The notes under the pieces are model-generated. The model had not been told where the DNA came from. It saw nothing but the letters and a program-made list of their open reading frames with translations, and did not search any database. The position numbers and the translations under genes are program-made. From Frankiaceae bacterium (GTDB taxonomy: Bacteria > Actinomycetota > Actinomycetes > JAFAQI01), in NCBI GenBank assembly GCA_019239875.1, contig JAFAZI010000066.1:1-40118 (forward strand): DNA of 40,118 bases. The letters run 5' to 3'. Positions 22,876-31,570 of the stretch are shown here, piece after piece. Position 1 is the stretch's first letter, and each line of letters opens with the position of its first letter.

Positions 22876-23811
22876 TCAAGCCGCGGCTGACCAAGACCTT
22901 CCGGCGTCAGACGTGATGTAGGAGACGCCGCTGCTGGACGCCAAGCCGGTCCCGGCGTCGGTGATCGCGACGACGGCGCTCGGCTTCAGGTCTTTCAGGC
23001 ACTGACCTGCCGACCAGTGCCCGCCAGCGTTCGCCGTAGCCACCAGGAGCAGCCCGGAGCAACCGCTGGCGCCCTTGAGGGCAGCGACCGCGGTGCCGCC
23101 GGTCGCCAGCGACGCGTTGACGATCTGGCCGGAGGGCAGGCCGGTGACCGTTCGCCAGCTCTTGCCCCCGTTCGAGGTCCGCCGCAGGCTGTCCGAGCAG
23201 ACGACGAACGCGTCGGCGGAGCCGGACGGAGACAGCGCGATCTGCCCTGCCGGCTTCGTGCCGCACGGCTTGGAGAGCTTGCCCCTTGGAGTGTGAACAC
23301 CGGTGGGGAGGGAGATCCAGACCTGGCCCAGTGAGCCCGCCGCCGACCAGGTCTGCCCGCCGTCAGTCGTCGAGTAGTAGGTGGGGTGGCACTTGCCATC
23401 GGCTCCGATCACCCAGATGTTCAAGGCGTCGGTCTGTACGACGCGCAGGATGTGGGGCGCCGGCGCCGTCAGCGCGGCCGTCGTCGCGCCGCCATCGATC
23501 GTCGTCCGGAGATCCGGGCTTCCCTTGCAGCCATAGTTCGCCAGCGTCGCCGTCGTCCCGTCGACCGTGCTGACAAGCGGCGCTGCATTCTTCACGGGCG
23601 GCGACGCGGGCGGCGCGGTCGAGGTTCGCGTCGGCTTGGGAGATGAGCTCGTCGAGTGGGTGGTGTGCTGCGAGCTCGCGGGTTGGATGGTGACGACCTG
23701 CGACGGGTCCTGACCTCGTCCGTGATGCCAGGCGAGGCCGACCAGGAGCATGTCGATGATGACGAGCAACGCGATGACGACTGTCGGCCCAGCCTCCAAA
23801 CGATGTCGCAC
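22876..23811 (-). CDS. Membrane-anchored BNR/Ycf48-like propeller protein
   Basis: The GTG at 23811 gives 311 residues: one N-terminal membrane helix (about 10-28, VVIALLVIIDMLLVGLAW), a Ser/Thr/Pro-rich linker (about 40-75) and an extracellular beta domain with repeated sialidase-type Asp-box motifs (STTDGGQTW, TSNGGKSW, TANAGGHW, TSDAGRSW). There are several paired cysteines. Such repeats form propellers used for binding, as in Ycf48/HCF136; sialidase catalytic residues are not evident. A second protein of the same build lies at 25243-26175 in the same glycan locus, so a role in surface polysaccharide assembly or recognition is inferred. It is divergent from the sugar transferase gene. Confidence 0.8.
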   Translation of the reverse strand: MRHRLEAGPTVVIALLVIIDMLLVGLAWHHGRGQDPSQVVTIQPASSQHTTHSTSSSPKPTRTSTAPPASPPVKNAAPLVSTVDGTTATLANYGCKGSPDLRTTIDGGATTAALTAPAPHILRVVQTDALNIWVIGADGKCHPTYYSTTDGGQTWSAAGSLGQVWISLPTGVHTPRGKLSKPCGTKPAGQIALSPSGSADAFVVCSDSLRRTSNGGKSWRTVTGLPSGQIVNASLATGGTAVAALKGASGCSGLLLVATANAGGHWSAGQCLKDLKPSAVVAITDAGTGLASSSGVSYITSDAGRSWSAAA

Positions 23812-24033
23812 CAAAAAAGAACATCATGATCAACCGTGTGCGCGGTGGTGACGCGCCGCATCAGTGACCGATCAGAACGATTGCGGCGGATTTCGAAAAC
23901 CAACCTCGCAAAGGTGCCGTCCGATATCCTGGCATTAAGTTGCTCGACGAAACGACCGATGACAACACGGCCTTGAGCGTGTCAAACTGCGCTTCGCAGT
24001 CAAACCCCCCAACACGATGACTGAGGTGGATCG
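23812..24033 (+). promoter_or_regulatory. Divergent promoter region with small hairpin
   Basis: This 222-bp region separates the propeller gene from the sugar transferase gene and is AT-richer than its surroundings. A possible -10 for the rightward gene is TATCCT at 23925-23930, giving a leader of about 95 nt. Within it, a short hairpin ACTGCG-CTT-CGCAGT is at 23986-24000. No convincing -35 was seen. Confidence 0.4.
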
Positions 24034-24816
24034 TTGCAGCAGCGGCTTACGGTCGCCCCTAGCCAGCTGCCGACCGATCAGCGTCATGCCGCCACCCGCA
24101 AGCGGGTGCTGGACGTCGTTGTCGCATCGGCCCTGACACTGCTGACCGCCCCACTCGTTCTGGTTCTCGCGATCGGGGTTGCGATCACCCTTCGGGCCTG
24201 GCCCGTGTTCAGCCACTGGCGAATTGGCCAGCACGGCCGGCCGATCCGGGTGTTCAAGCTGCGAACCCTGCCGACCAGCACGCCGCCGTACGCGGACAAG
24301 TTCGAGCTCCAGATCGAGGATCTGCCGTTGCCATGGCTGTGTCGTGTGCTGCGGCGCACCCACATCGACGAGTTGCCGCAGCTGTGGCTCGTCGTCGCCG
24401 GGAAGATGAGCATGGTGGGGCCGCGACCGGTCCAGGGCCCCGATATCGAACCGGTCCCCGAGACGTTCAGCGCGCTGCGTTCGGCCATCCGGCCGGGGTG
24501 TACCGGCCTCTGGCAGATCAGCGAGGCGTCCGGCGGTACGGCGACCAGCGCGCCGGAGTACGACCGCTTTTATATCGACAAGGCCTCGGTACGTTTTGAC
24601 CTCTGGATCCTGGCTCGCACGGTCGGGTGGATGCTGTGCCTGATCAAGCCGGTCACCATCGACGACATCCCGCGATGGGTTCGAGGCGTCGGCCTTGCCT
24701 CTGAGGGACACGAGGTCTCGATCGACCCGCGTCACAAGCGCCACCTGGTCGAACTCGTCACCCAGCACGTCCAGGCACTCGAGGACGACGCGTCACTTGC
24801 CTCGATTGGCGACTGA
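24034..24816 (+). CDS. Initiating sugar-phosphate transferase (PF02397, ExoY/WcaJ-type core)
   Basis: The TTG at 24034, after GAGGTGG, gives 260 residues. It has one N-terminal membrane segment (about 27-50) and the catalytic core of undecaprenyl-phosphate sugar-1-phosphate transferases: FKLRTL, LRRTHIDELPQLW, MSMVGPRP, RPGCTGLWQ and YDRFYIDKASVRFDLWIL. The four-helix N-terminal domain of WcaJ is absent, so it is of the short ExoY-like form. It should start repeat-unit assembly by moving a hexose-1-phosphate to undecaprenyl phosphate. The first sugar is not predictable. Its C-terminus (about 50 residues) is acidic and not part of the family core. It marks the start of the exopolysaccharide locus. 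Confidence 0.92.
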   Translation: MQQRLTVAPSQLPTDQRHAATRKRVLDVVVASALTLLTAPLVLVLAIGVAITLRAWPVFSHWRIGQHGRPIRVFKLRTLPTSTPPYADKFELQIEDLPLPWLCRVLRRTHIDELPQLWLVVAGKMSMVGPRPVQGPDIEPVPETFSALRSAIRPGCTGLWQISEASGGTATSAPEYDRFYIDKASVRFDLWILARTVGWMLCLIKPVTIDDIPRWVRGVGLASEGHEVSIDPRHKRHLVELVTQHVQALEDDASLASIGD

Positions 24817-24868
24817 CAGCGTCAACGCCTCACCACCGCGCTAGTGTCAACGCGAACGAATAGGTGGA

Positions 24869-25264
24869 GTGCGCATTCCTTTGGACGACTGGCAGCTCGA
24901 ACTCAAGCCGATGCGGGCCGTGCCGCCCAAAGCGAGCCGGTCGACGAAAGTCGATCGTCTTGTGTCCGGGTCATCAAGCGACGTCATCCTGACCTTGCTC
25001 GCCGAACTGCGTGAGAGCTTGGCTCGGATCGAGGACCGCATAACGGCACTCGAGCATTCGCTGGGCGCCAGCACGACCGTCCCGCGACCCGCTGAGGTAG
25101 CGGCCCCAGCCGTCCGCGCGCTGCGTCGCAGCCCCAACCCGAGCGATCCGTTCGACATGAAGCTGATGGCCCGCCGGATGCGGGCAGCGGTCACCGACGA
25201 AACCGCACCGGTATCAGTCGATACGGGTGCGGGCGGCGAGGATCAGACCCAGGACCTGCCGTAG
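24869..25264 (+). CDS. Hypothetical protein
   Basis: The open frame encodes up to 131 residues. GTG at 24869, TTG at 24880 and ATG at 24911 are all possible starts; an AGGTGGA motif just before 24869 fits the TTG best. The protein is hydrophilic, with one clear amphipathic helix (about 38-65, ILTLLAELRESLARIEDRIT) that could be a short coiled coil, and disordered ends. No family is recognised. It follows the sugar transferase by about 50 nt and its 3' end overlaps the convergent propeller gene by 22 nt. The likely role is small and accessory to the glycan locus, but that is only from position. Confidence 0.55.
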   Translation: MRIPLDDWQLELKPMRAVPPKASRSTKVDRLVSGSSSDVILTLLAELRESLARIEDRITALEHSLGASTTVPRPAEVAAPAVRALRRSPNPSDPFDMKLMARRMRAAVTDETAPVSVDTGAGGEDQTQDLP

Positions 25265-26175
25265 TCAGTCGTCTGGTAGGTCCCGCTAGCAGTGGTCAGC
25301 AGCCCCGAACCTTGCGCGCTCATGCTGGCGAAGGCGGGCGGTGCGGCCGCCCGCAGGCATGGGCCGACGGACCACGTGCGGCCAGCATTGGCGGTGTCCA
25401 TCACCCGCATGCCTTGGCACAACGGCGACTGCGTGAGGAACAGGGCGCCGCGACCGCTTCGGGACATCGCGAGAGCAGCGGCACGGCCCGCCGGCAACTT
25501 CGCTGTGGGCGTCCACGAGTGCCCACCATTAGCCGTCCGGAACACCCCGACCCGGCACACGACAACTGCGAGGCGATCGGTGCCGGCGGAGAGGAAGACG
25601 GGCGTAGGTGACGTCTTCCGGCAAGGCTTCGAGACCACGCCCTGCGCACTCCGCACGCCGAAGGGCGAGGCCACCCAGCTCCGATGAAACCCAGGCGCAG
25701 CGTGCCATCGAAAGCCGCCGTCCGTCGTTGTGTAGGTCTTGGCAATCGTGCAGGTTTCATCCGCGCCGAGCACCCGACCACTTCGCTTTCCGGTGACCTG
25801 TACGGCCAAGATTCGCGGTGCCGGCTGTCTCAATGGCTGCCACGTGACCCCTGCATCCTTTGTCACCGCGAGGTCCGCCGGTGTCGCACAACCACCGGTG
25901 GCGCGCCAAGCCTCGGTTGTGCTGCCCGCCGAGAACAGCAAGGGCACTGACAGCTTCTCGGCACGGATCGAGCCCGCCTTGGTGCTCAGGCGCAGCGGAT
26001 TCTTCGTGTGGTGGTGCTTGGTCGCCGTTGCTGTCGGAGTAGATCGCGGCACCGCGCGCGGCTCGTCACTCGACAGGTACCGAGCGAGCGCGTAGCCGAC
26101 CAGACCGACGTTGAGGGCCAGCAAGACGATGACTGCGAGCCGCCCGGTGATCCGACCGGCCGAATCCCGCCTCAC
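25243..26175 (-). CDS. Membrane-anchored BNR/Ycf48-like propeller protein, coupled to the tyrosine kinase
   Basis: The GTG at 26175 overlaps the stop of the upstream autokinase gene (GTGA). The 310-residue product has a membrane helix at about 12-34, a Thr/His-rich linker and a beta domain with Asp-box repeats (VTKDAGVTW, TTTDGGFRW, TANGGHSW, TANAGRTW, TTDYGRSW). It shares build and motifs with the protein at 22876-23811 (the Asp boxes, six or more cysteines), so they are paralogues, though quite diverged. Catalytic sialidase residues are not seen. Co-translation with a chain-length/tyrosine-kinase protein suggests an extracytoplasmic partner of the glycan assembly machine. Confidence 0.82.
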   Translation of the reverse strand: MRRDSAGRITGRLAVIVLLALNVGLVGYALARYLSSDEPRAVPRSTPTATATKHHHTKNPLRLSTKAGSIRAEKLSVPLLFSAGSTTEAWRATGGCATPADLAVTKDAGVTWQPLRQPAPRILAVQVTGKRSGRVLGADETCTIAKTYTTTDGGFRWHAAPGFHRSWVASPFGVRSAQGVVSKPCRKTSPTPVFLSAGTDRLAVVVCRVGVFRTANGGHSWTPTAKLPAGRAAALAMSRSGRGALFLTQSPLCQGMRVMDTANAGRTWSVGPCLRAAAPPAFASMSAQGSGLLTTASGTYQTTDYGRSWV

Positions 26176-27647
26176 GTCTTGGTTCGGGAAGTCGTCACCT
26201 CGGTGGACGCCCTTTGCGAGTCGGCCCGCGGGGTCGTACGTGGCGAACGCCGGAGTGTCGACGGCGCCTTGCCGTTCTGCGGCCGCGAGGGCCCGGTCAG
26301 GATCGGGATCTCCGCGGTCCGCTCGCTCCCGTACACATAATCGGCATACATGCCCCGGAGATCGCTCCGCGGCACTGCATTGAGCACGTACCCGAGAACG
26401 TTGGCGCCCACGGTCTCCAACCGACGGACGGCTTCGGCCGCGCTGTGACGCATCGTCGTGCCCGCGCGCACCACGAGGATCACCCCGTCGACCTGGGCGG
26501 CGAGCGAAAGGGCGTCATCGACCGGGAGGACCGGCGGCGCGTCGATGACCGTGATGTCGGCGCGCCGCGACACATCTTTCAACAGCTGGCCGAACAGCTG
26601 GGATCCGAGGATCTCCGACGGATTCGGTGGGAGCGGTCCAGTCGCGAGGACCGACAACCGTGGGCCCCACTCTTGAAGGGCGTCGGTGACATCGGTGTTG
26701 CCGAGGACGAGATTCGTGAGACCGACAGCGCTTTCGAGGCCGAAGGTCTGGGCGAGGCGCGGCTTGCGGAGGTCAGCGTCGATCGCGATCACATGGTCAC
26801 CAGAGAGCGCGAATGCCGCAGCGAGGTTGGCGGCGGTGACCGTCTTGCCGTCACCCGGCGACGGACTGGTGACCAGGATCGACCGCAGCGGCCGGTCCGG
26901 ATCGAGGAAGCGGATTGCCGTACGCGCGGAACGGTAAGGCTCAGCATCCGGGGAGTTTGTGGTGAGGTCTACGACGAGCGGTCCAGCCCGGCGTTTGGGA
27001 ACGAGTCCGACGAGCGGCCGGCCGAGCACTGCGTCCGCCTGCGCTGTCGACTTGATGGTTCGGTCCAACGCCTCGAGCAGCGCCGCCATGCCGAGACCGG
27101 CCAGCAGACCGAGGATCAGGCCAACGAGGAGATCGAGCCGCGGGCGTGGGCTCACCGGGGCGCCTGGCAGGGCCGCTGGGCTCGTCGTCTGGACTGTGAT
27201 CTTTTGCGGCACGCCGGATTGAAGCTTCGCCACGGTCGAGCCAAGTGCCTTGGCGCCGGCGTTGGCGGTGAGCTGGGCAAGTACCGGCGTGGTCGAGGTC
27301 GCACTGACGTCGATGAGGTATGTGTTGGTGACCGCTTTCGCCGACAGACCCTGGGCTCCGACCGACACACCCCGGTCGGCGAGCAGCGCGCTCGCACGCG
27401 ACAGTACGATCTTCGAGTTGATCAGGCCCACATAGGTCTGCACCAGGCTCCCGGCCAACTGGGTCCCGAGCACCTGCGTCTGGACGCTCTGACTCGGCGG
27501 GATGTTGACCAAGCACTCGGCGGTCGCTCGGTATTGCTTGGTGCCTCGATGTCCGAGGTCGAAGCCCCCCGCGATGCCCATGATGAGGCACAGCACCACC
27601 ACGAGCCACCGGCGTCGCAAGATCGCGATCGCGCCTAGGAGGTCCAT
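26172..27647 (-). CDS. Polysaccharide co-polymerase fused to BY-type tyrosine autokinase
   Basis: This 491-residue protein joins a Wzz-like chain-length domain and a CpsD-like kinase. Membrane helices lie at about 13-29 and 172-195, with a Pro-rich stretch (PGAPVSPRP) before the second. Cytoplasmic kinase motifs are Walker A SPSPGDGKT (261-269), Walker A' VIAIDADLRKP (286-296) and Walker B ITVIDAPPV (365-373). Three tyrosines cluster at GMYADYVYG (432-440), rather than in a long tail, which ends in a basic Ser/Thr-rich region. BY-kinases regulate length and export of surface polysaccharides. TAGCCT is 6 nt before the ATG. It is divergent from the Wzy-like gene. Confidence 0.93.
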   Translation of the reverse strand: MDLLGAIAILRRRWLVVVLCLIMGIAGGFDLGHRGTKQYRATAECLVNIPPSQSVQTQVLGTQLAGSLVQTYVGLINSKIVLSRASALLADRGVSVGAQGLSAKAVTNTYLIDVSATSTTPVLAQLTANAGAKALGSTVAKLQSGVPQKITVQTTSPAALPGAPVSPRPRLDLLVGLILGLLAGLGMAALLEALDRTIKSTAQADAVLGRPLVGLVPKRRAGPLVVDLTTNSPDAEPYRSARTAIRFLDPDRPLRSILVTSPSPGDGKTVTAANLAAAFALSGDHVIAIDADLRKPRLAQTFGLESAVGLTNLVLGNTDVTDALQEWGPRLSVLATGPLPPNPSEILGSQLFGQLLKDVSRRADITVIDAPPVLPVDDALSLAAQVDGVILVVRAGTTMRHSAAEAVRRLETVGANVLGYVLNAVPRSDLRGMYADYVYGSERTAEIPILTGPSRPQNGKAPSTLRRSPRTTPRADSQRASTEVTTSRTKT

Positions 27648-27653
27648 CCCGTC

Positions 27654-27700
27654 AGGCTACGTGGTTCCGCCCTCCGGTTTGCCAAATCTCGCACTACGGT
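27654..27700. promoter_or_regulatory. Back-to-back leaderless promoters of kinase and polymerase genes
   Basis: In the 59 bp between divergent starts, minus-strand TAGCCT (27654-27659) lies 6 nt before the ATG at 27647, and plus-strand TACGGT (27695-27700) lies 6 nt before the GTG at 27707. Neither gene has a visible Shine-Dalgarno. The closeness means RNA polymerases on the two strands must compete. Confidence 0.5.
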
Positions 27701-27706
27701 TATGGA

Positions 27707-29290
27707 GTGACCCGCGCGGTTTGGGCTGTCGGTCCTGGGGCGCCGCCTCGCCTCGGTGACTTCCTGGGGTGGACCATCGGCCTGGGGACGGCGGCGTTCG
27801 TGTTTGCCGATCTGAGCTTCGGGGGCCTTCACGCAGCGGAGCTGACGATCGGTGGCGCCGTGACGCTGCTCGCCGTGCTTGCGTTTGTGCGGTGGCCGGG
27901 TATGGCGATCGGCGCCGTCCTTGTCTTCGTGCCTCTACAGGTCCCGGTACTCGCGTACCTTTACAAGCACGGCATGCCCGGCGTCGTTGCCCGCGATCTC
28001 GGCTACCTCAAGGACGCGGCCATCCTCGGCGTCGGTCTCTGTGCCGTGCTTCGAACGTCTGGGAATGACAAGACCGATCGCTGGAATCTCGACCTGGTGG
28101 ACAAGTTCGCGATCGGGTACGTCGGGATCGCGACGGCCTACCTCCTGCTGCCGCTCGCCGCGCCAGGCGCACTCGGCGGCGAGCCATGGGGAGTTCGTCT
28201 GGGTGCTTGGCGGATCGACTGCCTGTTCGCGATCCTGCTGCTCGCGGCCAAGCGGGTGTCGCTGTCGATGCGAACGCTGCGCCGAATCCGCACCACAGTG
28301 TTCGTCGTCGCGGCGACCATTTTCGGGGTCGCGATCTGGGAGTCCGTCAGCTCCGACGGCTACAACCGCTTCTTGGTGAGAACGCTCGGCGTTCCGATCT
28401 ACCAGATAGCCGTCCTCCACACCTCACCACCGCCCGGGTACAGCTACGTCGTCCACGCGCAGGAGGGAAGTGGCATCCGGGTCGGTAGCCTCCTGCTTGA
28501 CCCGCTCGTCCTCGGGTTCTTCATGGTGCTGCCACTGGCTTACGGCCTTGAGCGCCTGTCAGGGTCACGGCCACGACTGCTTCCGCTCGCGGGCGTAGCG
28601 GGCGGCGCAGTGTCGATCGTGATGACGCAGACTCGAAGCGCGATCCTCAGTGGCGGCGTTGTCATTCTGCTCAGCGTCTGGCTCGCCGCGCGGCGCCGGT
28701 CCTCCGGTCGCCTGCCGCTTGTGATTCTCCTGGTCGGGACAGGCATACTCCTCGCGCCGTACCTCGCACAGAGCTCCGCATGGTCCCGGATTCAAAGCAA
28801 CCTCTCTGTCCAGACCGAGGACAACCAACAGCACATCACCCGGACGACCAACGGGTTCAACTCGCTTCTCCGCCATCCTGCCGGCTTCGGCCTCGGCGCG
28901 AATCCGGCGACTGGCGTCCGCAGCCAGACCGCCAATGCGACCAACACCGAGAACTCCTATCTCGGCGTCGGGTCAGAACTCGGCGCGGCCGGAATGCTGT
29001 GCTTCATCGGGTTCTATGTGGCCACGCTCGTCGAGCTGCGTCGGCGTGCCCAGGGGGAGTCAGAAACCGCGAAGCTCGCCGGCGCATCGTGGCTTGCGGG
29101 CTTCGGCCTCCTGGTCGGTGGCCTCTTTCTCCCGATCTGGATCAGCTTCCCCGTCGCGCTGACGTTCTGGGGTCTGGCAGGTCTCGGCCTCGCCCGTCCG
29201 GCCGCCGACGACGACGAGCTTTCCTCCGGCCTGCCGCATACCGTCGCGACACCGCGACAGAGCGAGACGGCGACACCCGTGTCAGTGTGA
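27707..29290 (+). CDS. Wzy/O-antigen-ligase-like polytopic membrane protein
   Basis: The 527-residue protein has roughly twelve hydrophobic segments spread over residues 15-500 and a large extracytoplasmic loop (about 365-425, with NQQHITRTTNGFNSLLRHP and GLGANPATG), the layout of the Wzy_C/O-antigen ligase family. GFGLGAN and the ENSYL stretch are typical of the C-terminal loop. It should polymerise or ligate glycan repeat units on the outer face of the membrane. GTG at 27707 fits a leaderless start. Its 3' end overlaps the convergent glycosyltransferase gene by 9 nt. Polymerase versus ligase cannot be told from sequence. Confidence 0.88.
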   Translation: MTRAVWAVGPGAPPRLGDFLGWTIGLGTAAFVFADLSFGGLHAAELTIGGAVTLLAVLAFVRWPGMAIGAVLVFVPLQVPVLAYLYKHGMPGVVARDLGYLKDAAILGVGLCAVLRTSGNDKTDRWNLDLVDKFAIGYVGIATAYLLLPLAAPGALGGEPWGVRLGAWRIDCLFAILLLAAKRVSLSMRTLRRIRTTVFVVAATIFGVAIWESVSSDGYNRFLVRTLGVPIYQIAVLHTSPPPGYSYVVHAQEGSGIRVGSLLLDPLVLGFFMVLPLAYGLERLSGSRPRLLPLAGVAGGAVSIVMTQTRSAILSGGVVILLSVWLAARRRSSGRLPLVILLVGTGILLAPYLAQSSAWSRIQSNLSVQTEDNQQHITRTTNGFNSLLRHPAGFGLGANPATGVRSQTANATNTENSYLGVGSELGAAGMLCFIGFYVATLVELRRRAQGESETAKLAGASWLAGFGLLVGGLFLPIWISFPVALTFWGLAGLGLARPAADDDELSSGLPHTVATPRQSETATPVSV

Positions 29291-30451
29291 CTTTTCCTCG
29301 ATGACGCGCCGGTACAGCCGCTCGGTCTCGGCCGCCACCTCGCTCCACCCGAGATCCTGCGCCTTGCGATGGCCGTTGCGGCGCATCTGGTCCAGCCTGG
29401 CGGGGTCACCAGCGAGGCGGCCGACCGTGGTAGCGATCGCATCGACATCGGCGGGTGGCACGATGACGCCCGCACCAGTCGGCTCCAGCAAGGCCCTGCA
29501 CTCGCCGACGTCGGTGCTGATCACGGCGAGGCCGCAGGCCATCGCCTCCAGGACTGCTCCTGGATACCCCTCACTCCGCGACAGCAGTAACAGGGCATGG
29601 TGCCCTTCCAGCAGGGACGGCAGGTCCTCGTTGCGGTAATGGGAGACCACGCGCACTCGCTCCCGCACCGAAGGATCAACAGCGGCCTTCACCTCCTCGT
29701 CGGGCGCTCCCAACCAGCTGGCATGGGCGGTCGGGGCGCGCTGCAAGACCCGCGACAGGACCGCGGCCGCCGTCTCCGCTCCCTTCCGCCAGATGAAGGG
29801 CCCGATCACGGCGATCCCGAGCGGGCCCTTGCCGTATGCGCGCGGCGGCGGGAGTCCGATGAACGAATCGGCGAGACCGTTGCGGACGACCTCCGAACGG
29901 CGAGGATCAAGTGCGAGGTGCTCGACCGCCCAGGCACGTTCGTTCGTGCTCAAGAAGAAGTCGGCATCGGCGACCCGAAGCGATCGGGCCACTTGCTTCA
30001 GCCGGATCCCGCCGTAGTAGACGAAGTATCGACGTGACAGCTCCAGCTCACCGCGGTCACGGGCCTCCATCGTCGCCGCAGCCTCGTGGTTTTCCAGACC
30101 ATGGCTTCGCGTGACGGCGATGCCGCGACACCGGCGGACCATTCCGCGCGACGTCGGCCAGAGGTCACCTGTGGATGCATCGACGACGTCCACGTCGTCT
30201 GCGCGGAGCCGACGCAGGGCCAACGCCGATGCCTGAAACGGAAAGGACAGCAGGTCCAGCTTGCTGTCACGTCGGCCCCGCATCTGGTCGAACCCGAACA
30301 CTGATACCTCGTGCCCACGCTCTCGCAGACTTGCCGCGAGCCGCAGTGTGCATCCCGCCGCACCGGCGTTGGGATCGAGCGGGTAATGCAACGTGAGCAG
30401 GATGCGCAGCGGCTGGTCGTCCCTGATAGCCAGCCCACCTTCGGTCGCCAA
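29282..30451 (-). CDS. Glycosyltransferase family 4-type protein
   Basis: The product of 389 residues is a GT-B glycosyltransferase. The N-terminal nucleotide-binding-like half has LTLHYPLDPNAGAAG and a glycine loop for substrate binding. The C-terminal donor half has the E-x7-E motif in SRSEGYPGAVLEAMACGLAV, typical of GT4 retaining enzymes. It starts from a TTG at 30451 with no clear ribosome binding site; TAGGCT lies 12 nt upstream on the minus strand. It is the only leftward glycosyltransferase here and is divergent from the gene at 30519. Sugar specificity is unknown. Confidence 0.9.
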   Translation of the reverse strand: MATEGGLAIRDDQPLRILLTLHYPLDPNAGAAGCTLRLAASLRERGHEVSVFGFDQMRGRRDSKLDLLSFPFQASALALRRLRADDVDVVDASTGDLWPTSRGMVRRCRGIAVTRSHGLENHEAAATMEARDRGELELSRRYFVYYGGIRLKQVARSLRVADADFFLSTNERAWAVEHLALDPRRSEVVRNGLADSFIGLPPPRAYGKGPLGIAVIGPFIWRKGAETAAAVLSRVLQRAPTAHASWLGAPDEEVKAAVDPSVRERVRVVSHYRNEDLPSLLEGHHALLLLSRSEGYPGAVLEAMACGLAVISTDVGECRALLEPTGAGVIVPPADVDAIATTVGRLAGDPARLDQMRRNGHRKAQDLGWSEVAAETERLYRRVIEEKSH

Positions 30452-30506
30452 TGACGGAATTCGAGCCTAGCCGTCAGCCTCGCGCATCCGGGTCGACCAC
30501 CGTCGA

Positions 30507-30512
30507 TAGGTT
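30507..30512 (+). promoter_or_regulatory. Putative -10 box of the glycosyltransferase operon
   Basis: TAGGTT lies 6 nt before the ATG at 30519, with no Shine-Dalgarno. The position implies a leaderless mRNA for the operon that runs to 36484. Confidence 0.45.
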
Positions 30513-30518
30513 GAGCCG

Positions 30519-31550
30519 ATGGATCGAGTGCCAGGCGTATCAGTGGCGATCGCGACGTTGAACGGCGCCCGCCACGTCCGCGAGCAGCTCGACAGCATCG
30601 CCGCACAGACTGAGAAACCGATCGAGATCCTCATCGGAGACGATGGCTCAACGGACGACACGATCGCCATCATCAACGACTTCGCCGCGACGACAGACAT
30701 CCCCGTCCACGTCACGATCAACCCCGAACGCCTCGGCTACGGCGAGAACTTCATGCAGACCGCGAGTCGAGCCCATGGGACGTTGATCGCCTTCGCCGAC
30801 CAGGACGACTTCTGGTACCCGGGCCGCTTGGCGGCGGCGGCTCGCGCTCTGGCCGAACCGGAGCCGGCGTTGTGGGTATCTGGCTGGCGCATCGTCGACG
30901 AGAACCTCCAGCCGCTCCCCGACCGTCGCTTCCACACCGGCTTCCAAGAGAAGTCGGCGGCGGCGTACCCGCTATTCGTTCTGCACGGCGCTCGCATGGT
31001 CTTCAAGGGGAAGCTCCTCGACTACATGCCGGCCGACGGCCGACCCGAGACCGCGTTCGGCAAAGGGCCCGCTCATCACGATGAGTGGGCGCACTTCGCC
31101 GCACACGTCGTCGGGCGATCGGTGCACGGATCCGAGCCGCTCACGCTCTACCGCCGGCACGCGACCGCGGTGTCGGCGGAGGCGCCCTCGACGCCGTCAC
31201 GACGATGGCTGCTCGGGCGAGTCGGCGAACCTCCCAATGACGGCGTGACCGGCGCGGCTCGCTCGCGCGCCTCCTACCTTCGTGTCCGTGCAGAAGCCCC
31301 GGAATGTGCGCCGGTGCGTGAACAAATGCTCGCCGCGGCTCGTTACTACGACCAGATCGTTCCCCGGCTGGAACGGCGGTCACAGACTCGCAACGGCCCG
31401 ACTCGACGCACTCGCGCCGCTCGCATGCTGAGCGGATTCGCCCACGGCGACTACCGTCCGCTGCGGTCGGGCGGCTTTGGCCTCTGGATCCTCCTCCAAG
31501 ACGGGTTCGCGTTGGCCGTGACGCCAAACGAGCGCCCGATGCCGTCGTAG
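30519..31550 (+). CDS. Glycosyltransferase family 2 (rhamnosyltransferase-like)
   Basis: The product has 343 residues with a GT-A domain in the first 220. Motifs are VAIATLNGARHVREQLDSI, GDDGSTDDT for nucleotide binding, and ADQDDFWYP, the form found in rhamnosyltransferase-like and capsule GT2 proteins. The second half is a helical region (about 220-343) that is rich in Arg and has no membrane helix. It probably adds one sugar to the growing repeat unit at the inner face of the membrane. Sugar is not predictable. It heads the rightward operon; the next gene starts 20 nt later. Confidence 0.92.
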   Translation: MDRVPGVSVAIATLNGARHVREQLDSIAAQTEKPIEILIGDDGSTDDTIAIINDFAATTDIPVHVTINPERLGYGENFMQTASRAHGTLIAFADQDDFWYPGRLAAAARALAEPEPALWVSGWRIVDENLQPLPDRRFHTGFQEKSAAAYPLFVLHGARMVFKGKLLDYMPADGRPETAFGKGPAHHDEWAHFAAHVVGRSVHGSEPLTLYRRHATAVSAEAPSTPSRRWLLGRVGEPPNDGVTGAARSRASYLRVRAEAPECAPVREQMLAAARYYDQIVPRLERRSQTRNGPTRRTRAARMLSGFAHGDYRPLRSGGFGLWILLQDGFALAVTPNERPMPS

Positions 31551-31557
31551 GCGTTGG

Positions 31558-31563
31558 TAGTTT
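31558..31563 (+). promoter_or_regulatory. Putative -10 box favouring the GTG start of the oxygenase gene
   Basis: TAGTTT is followed by GGGCCAC (7 nt) and the GTG at 31571. It decides for this start rather than the TTG at 31562. It may be an internal promoter of the operon. Confidence 0.4.
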
Positions 31564-31570
31564 GGGCCAC

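Noticed and set aside
22552-22890. A 112-codon rightward frame in the gap before the propeller gene
   Set aside because: The translation has no recognisable pattern and no ribosome binding site. The minus-strand 63-residue frame in the same gap looks better, though it is also uncertain.
26214-27638. A 474-codon rightward open frame
   Set aside because: It is antisense to the tyrosine autokinase and lacks any motif.
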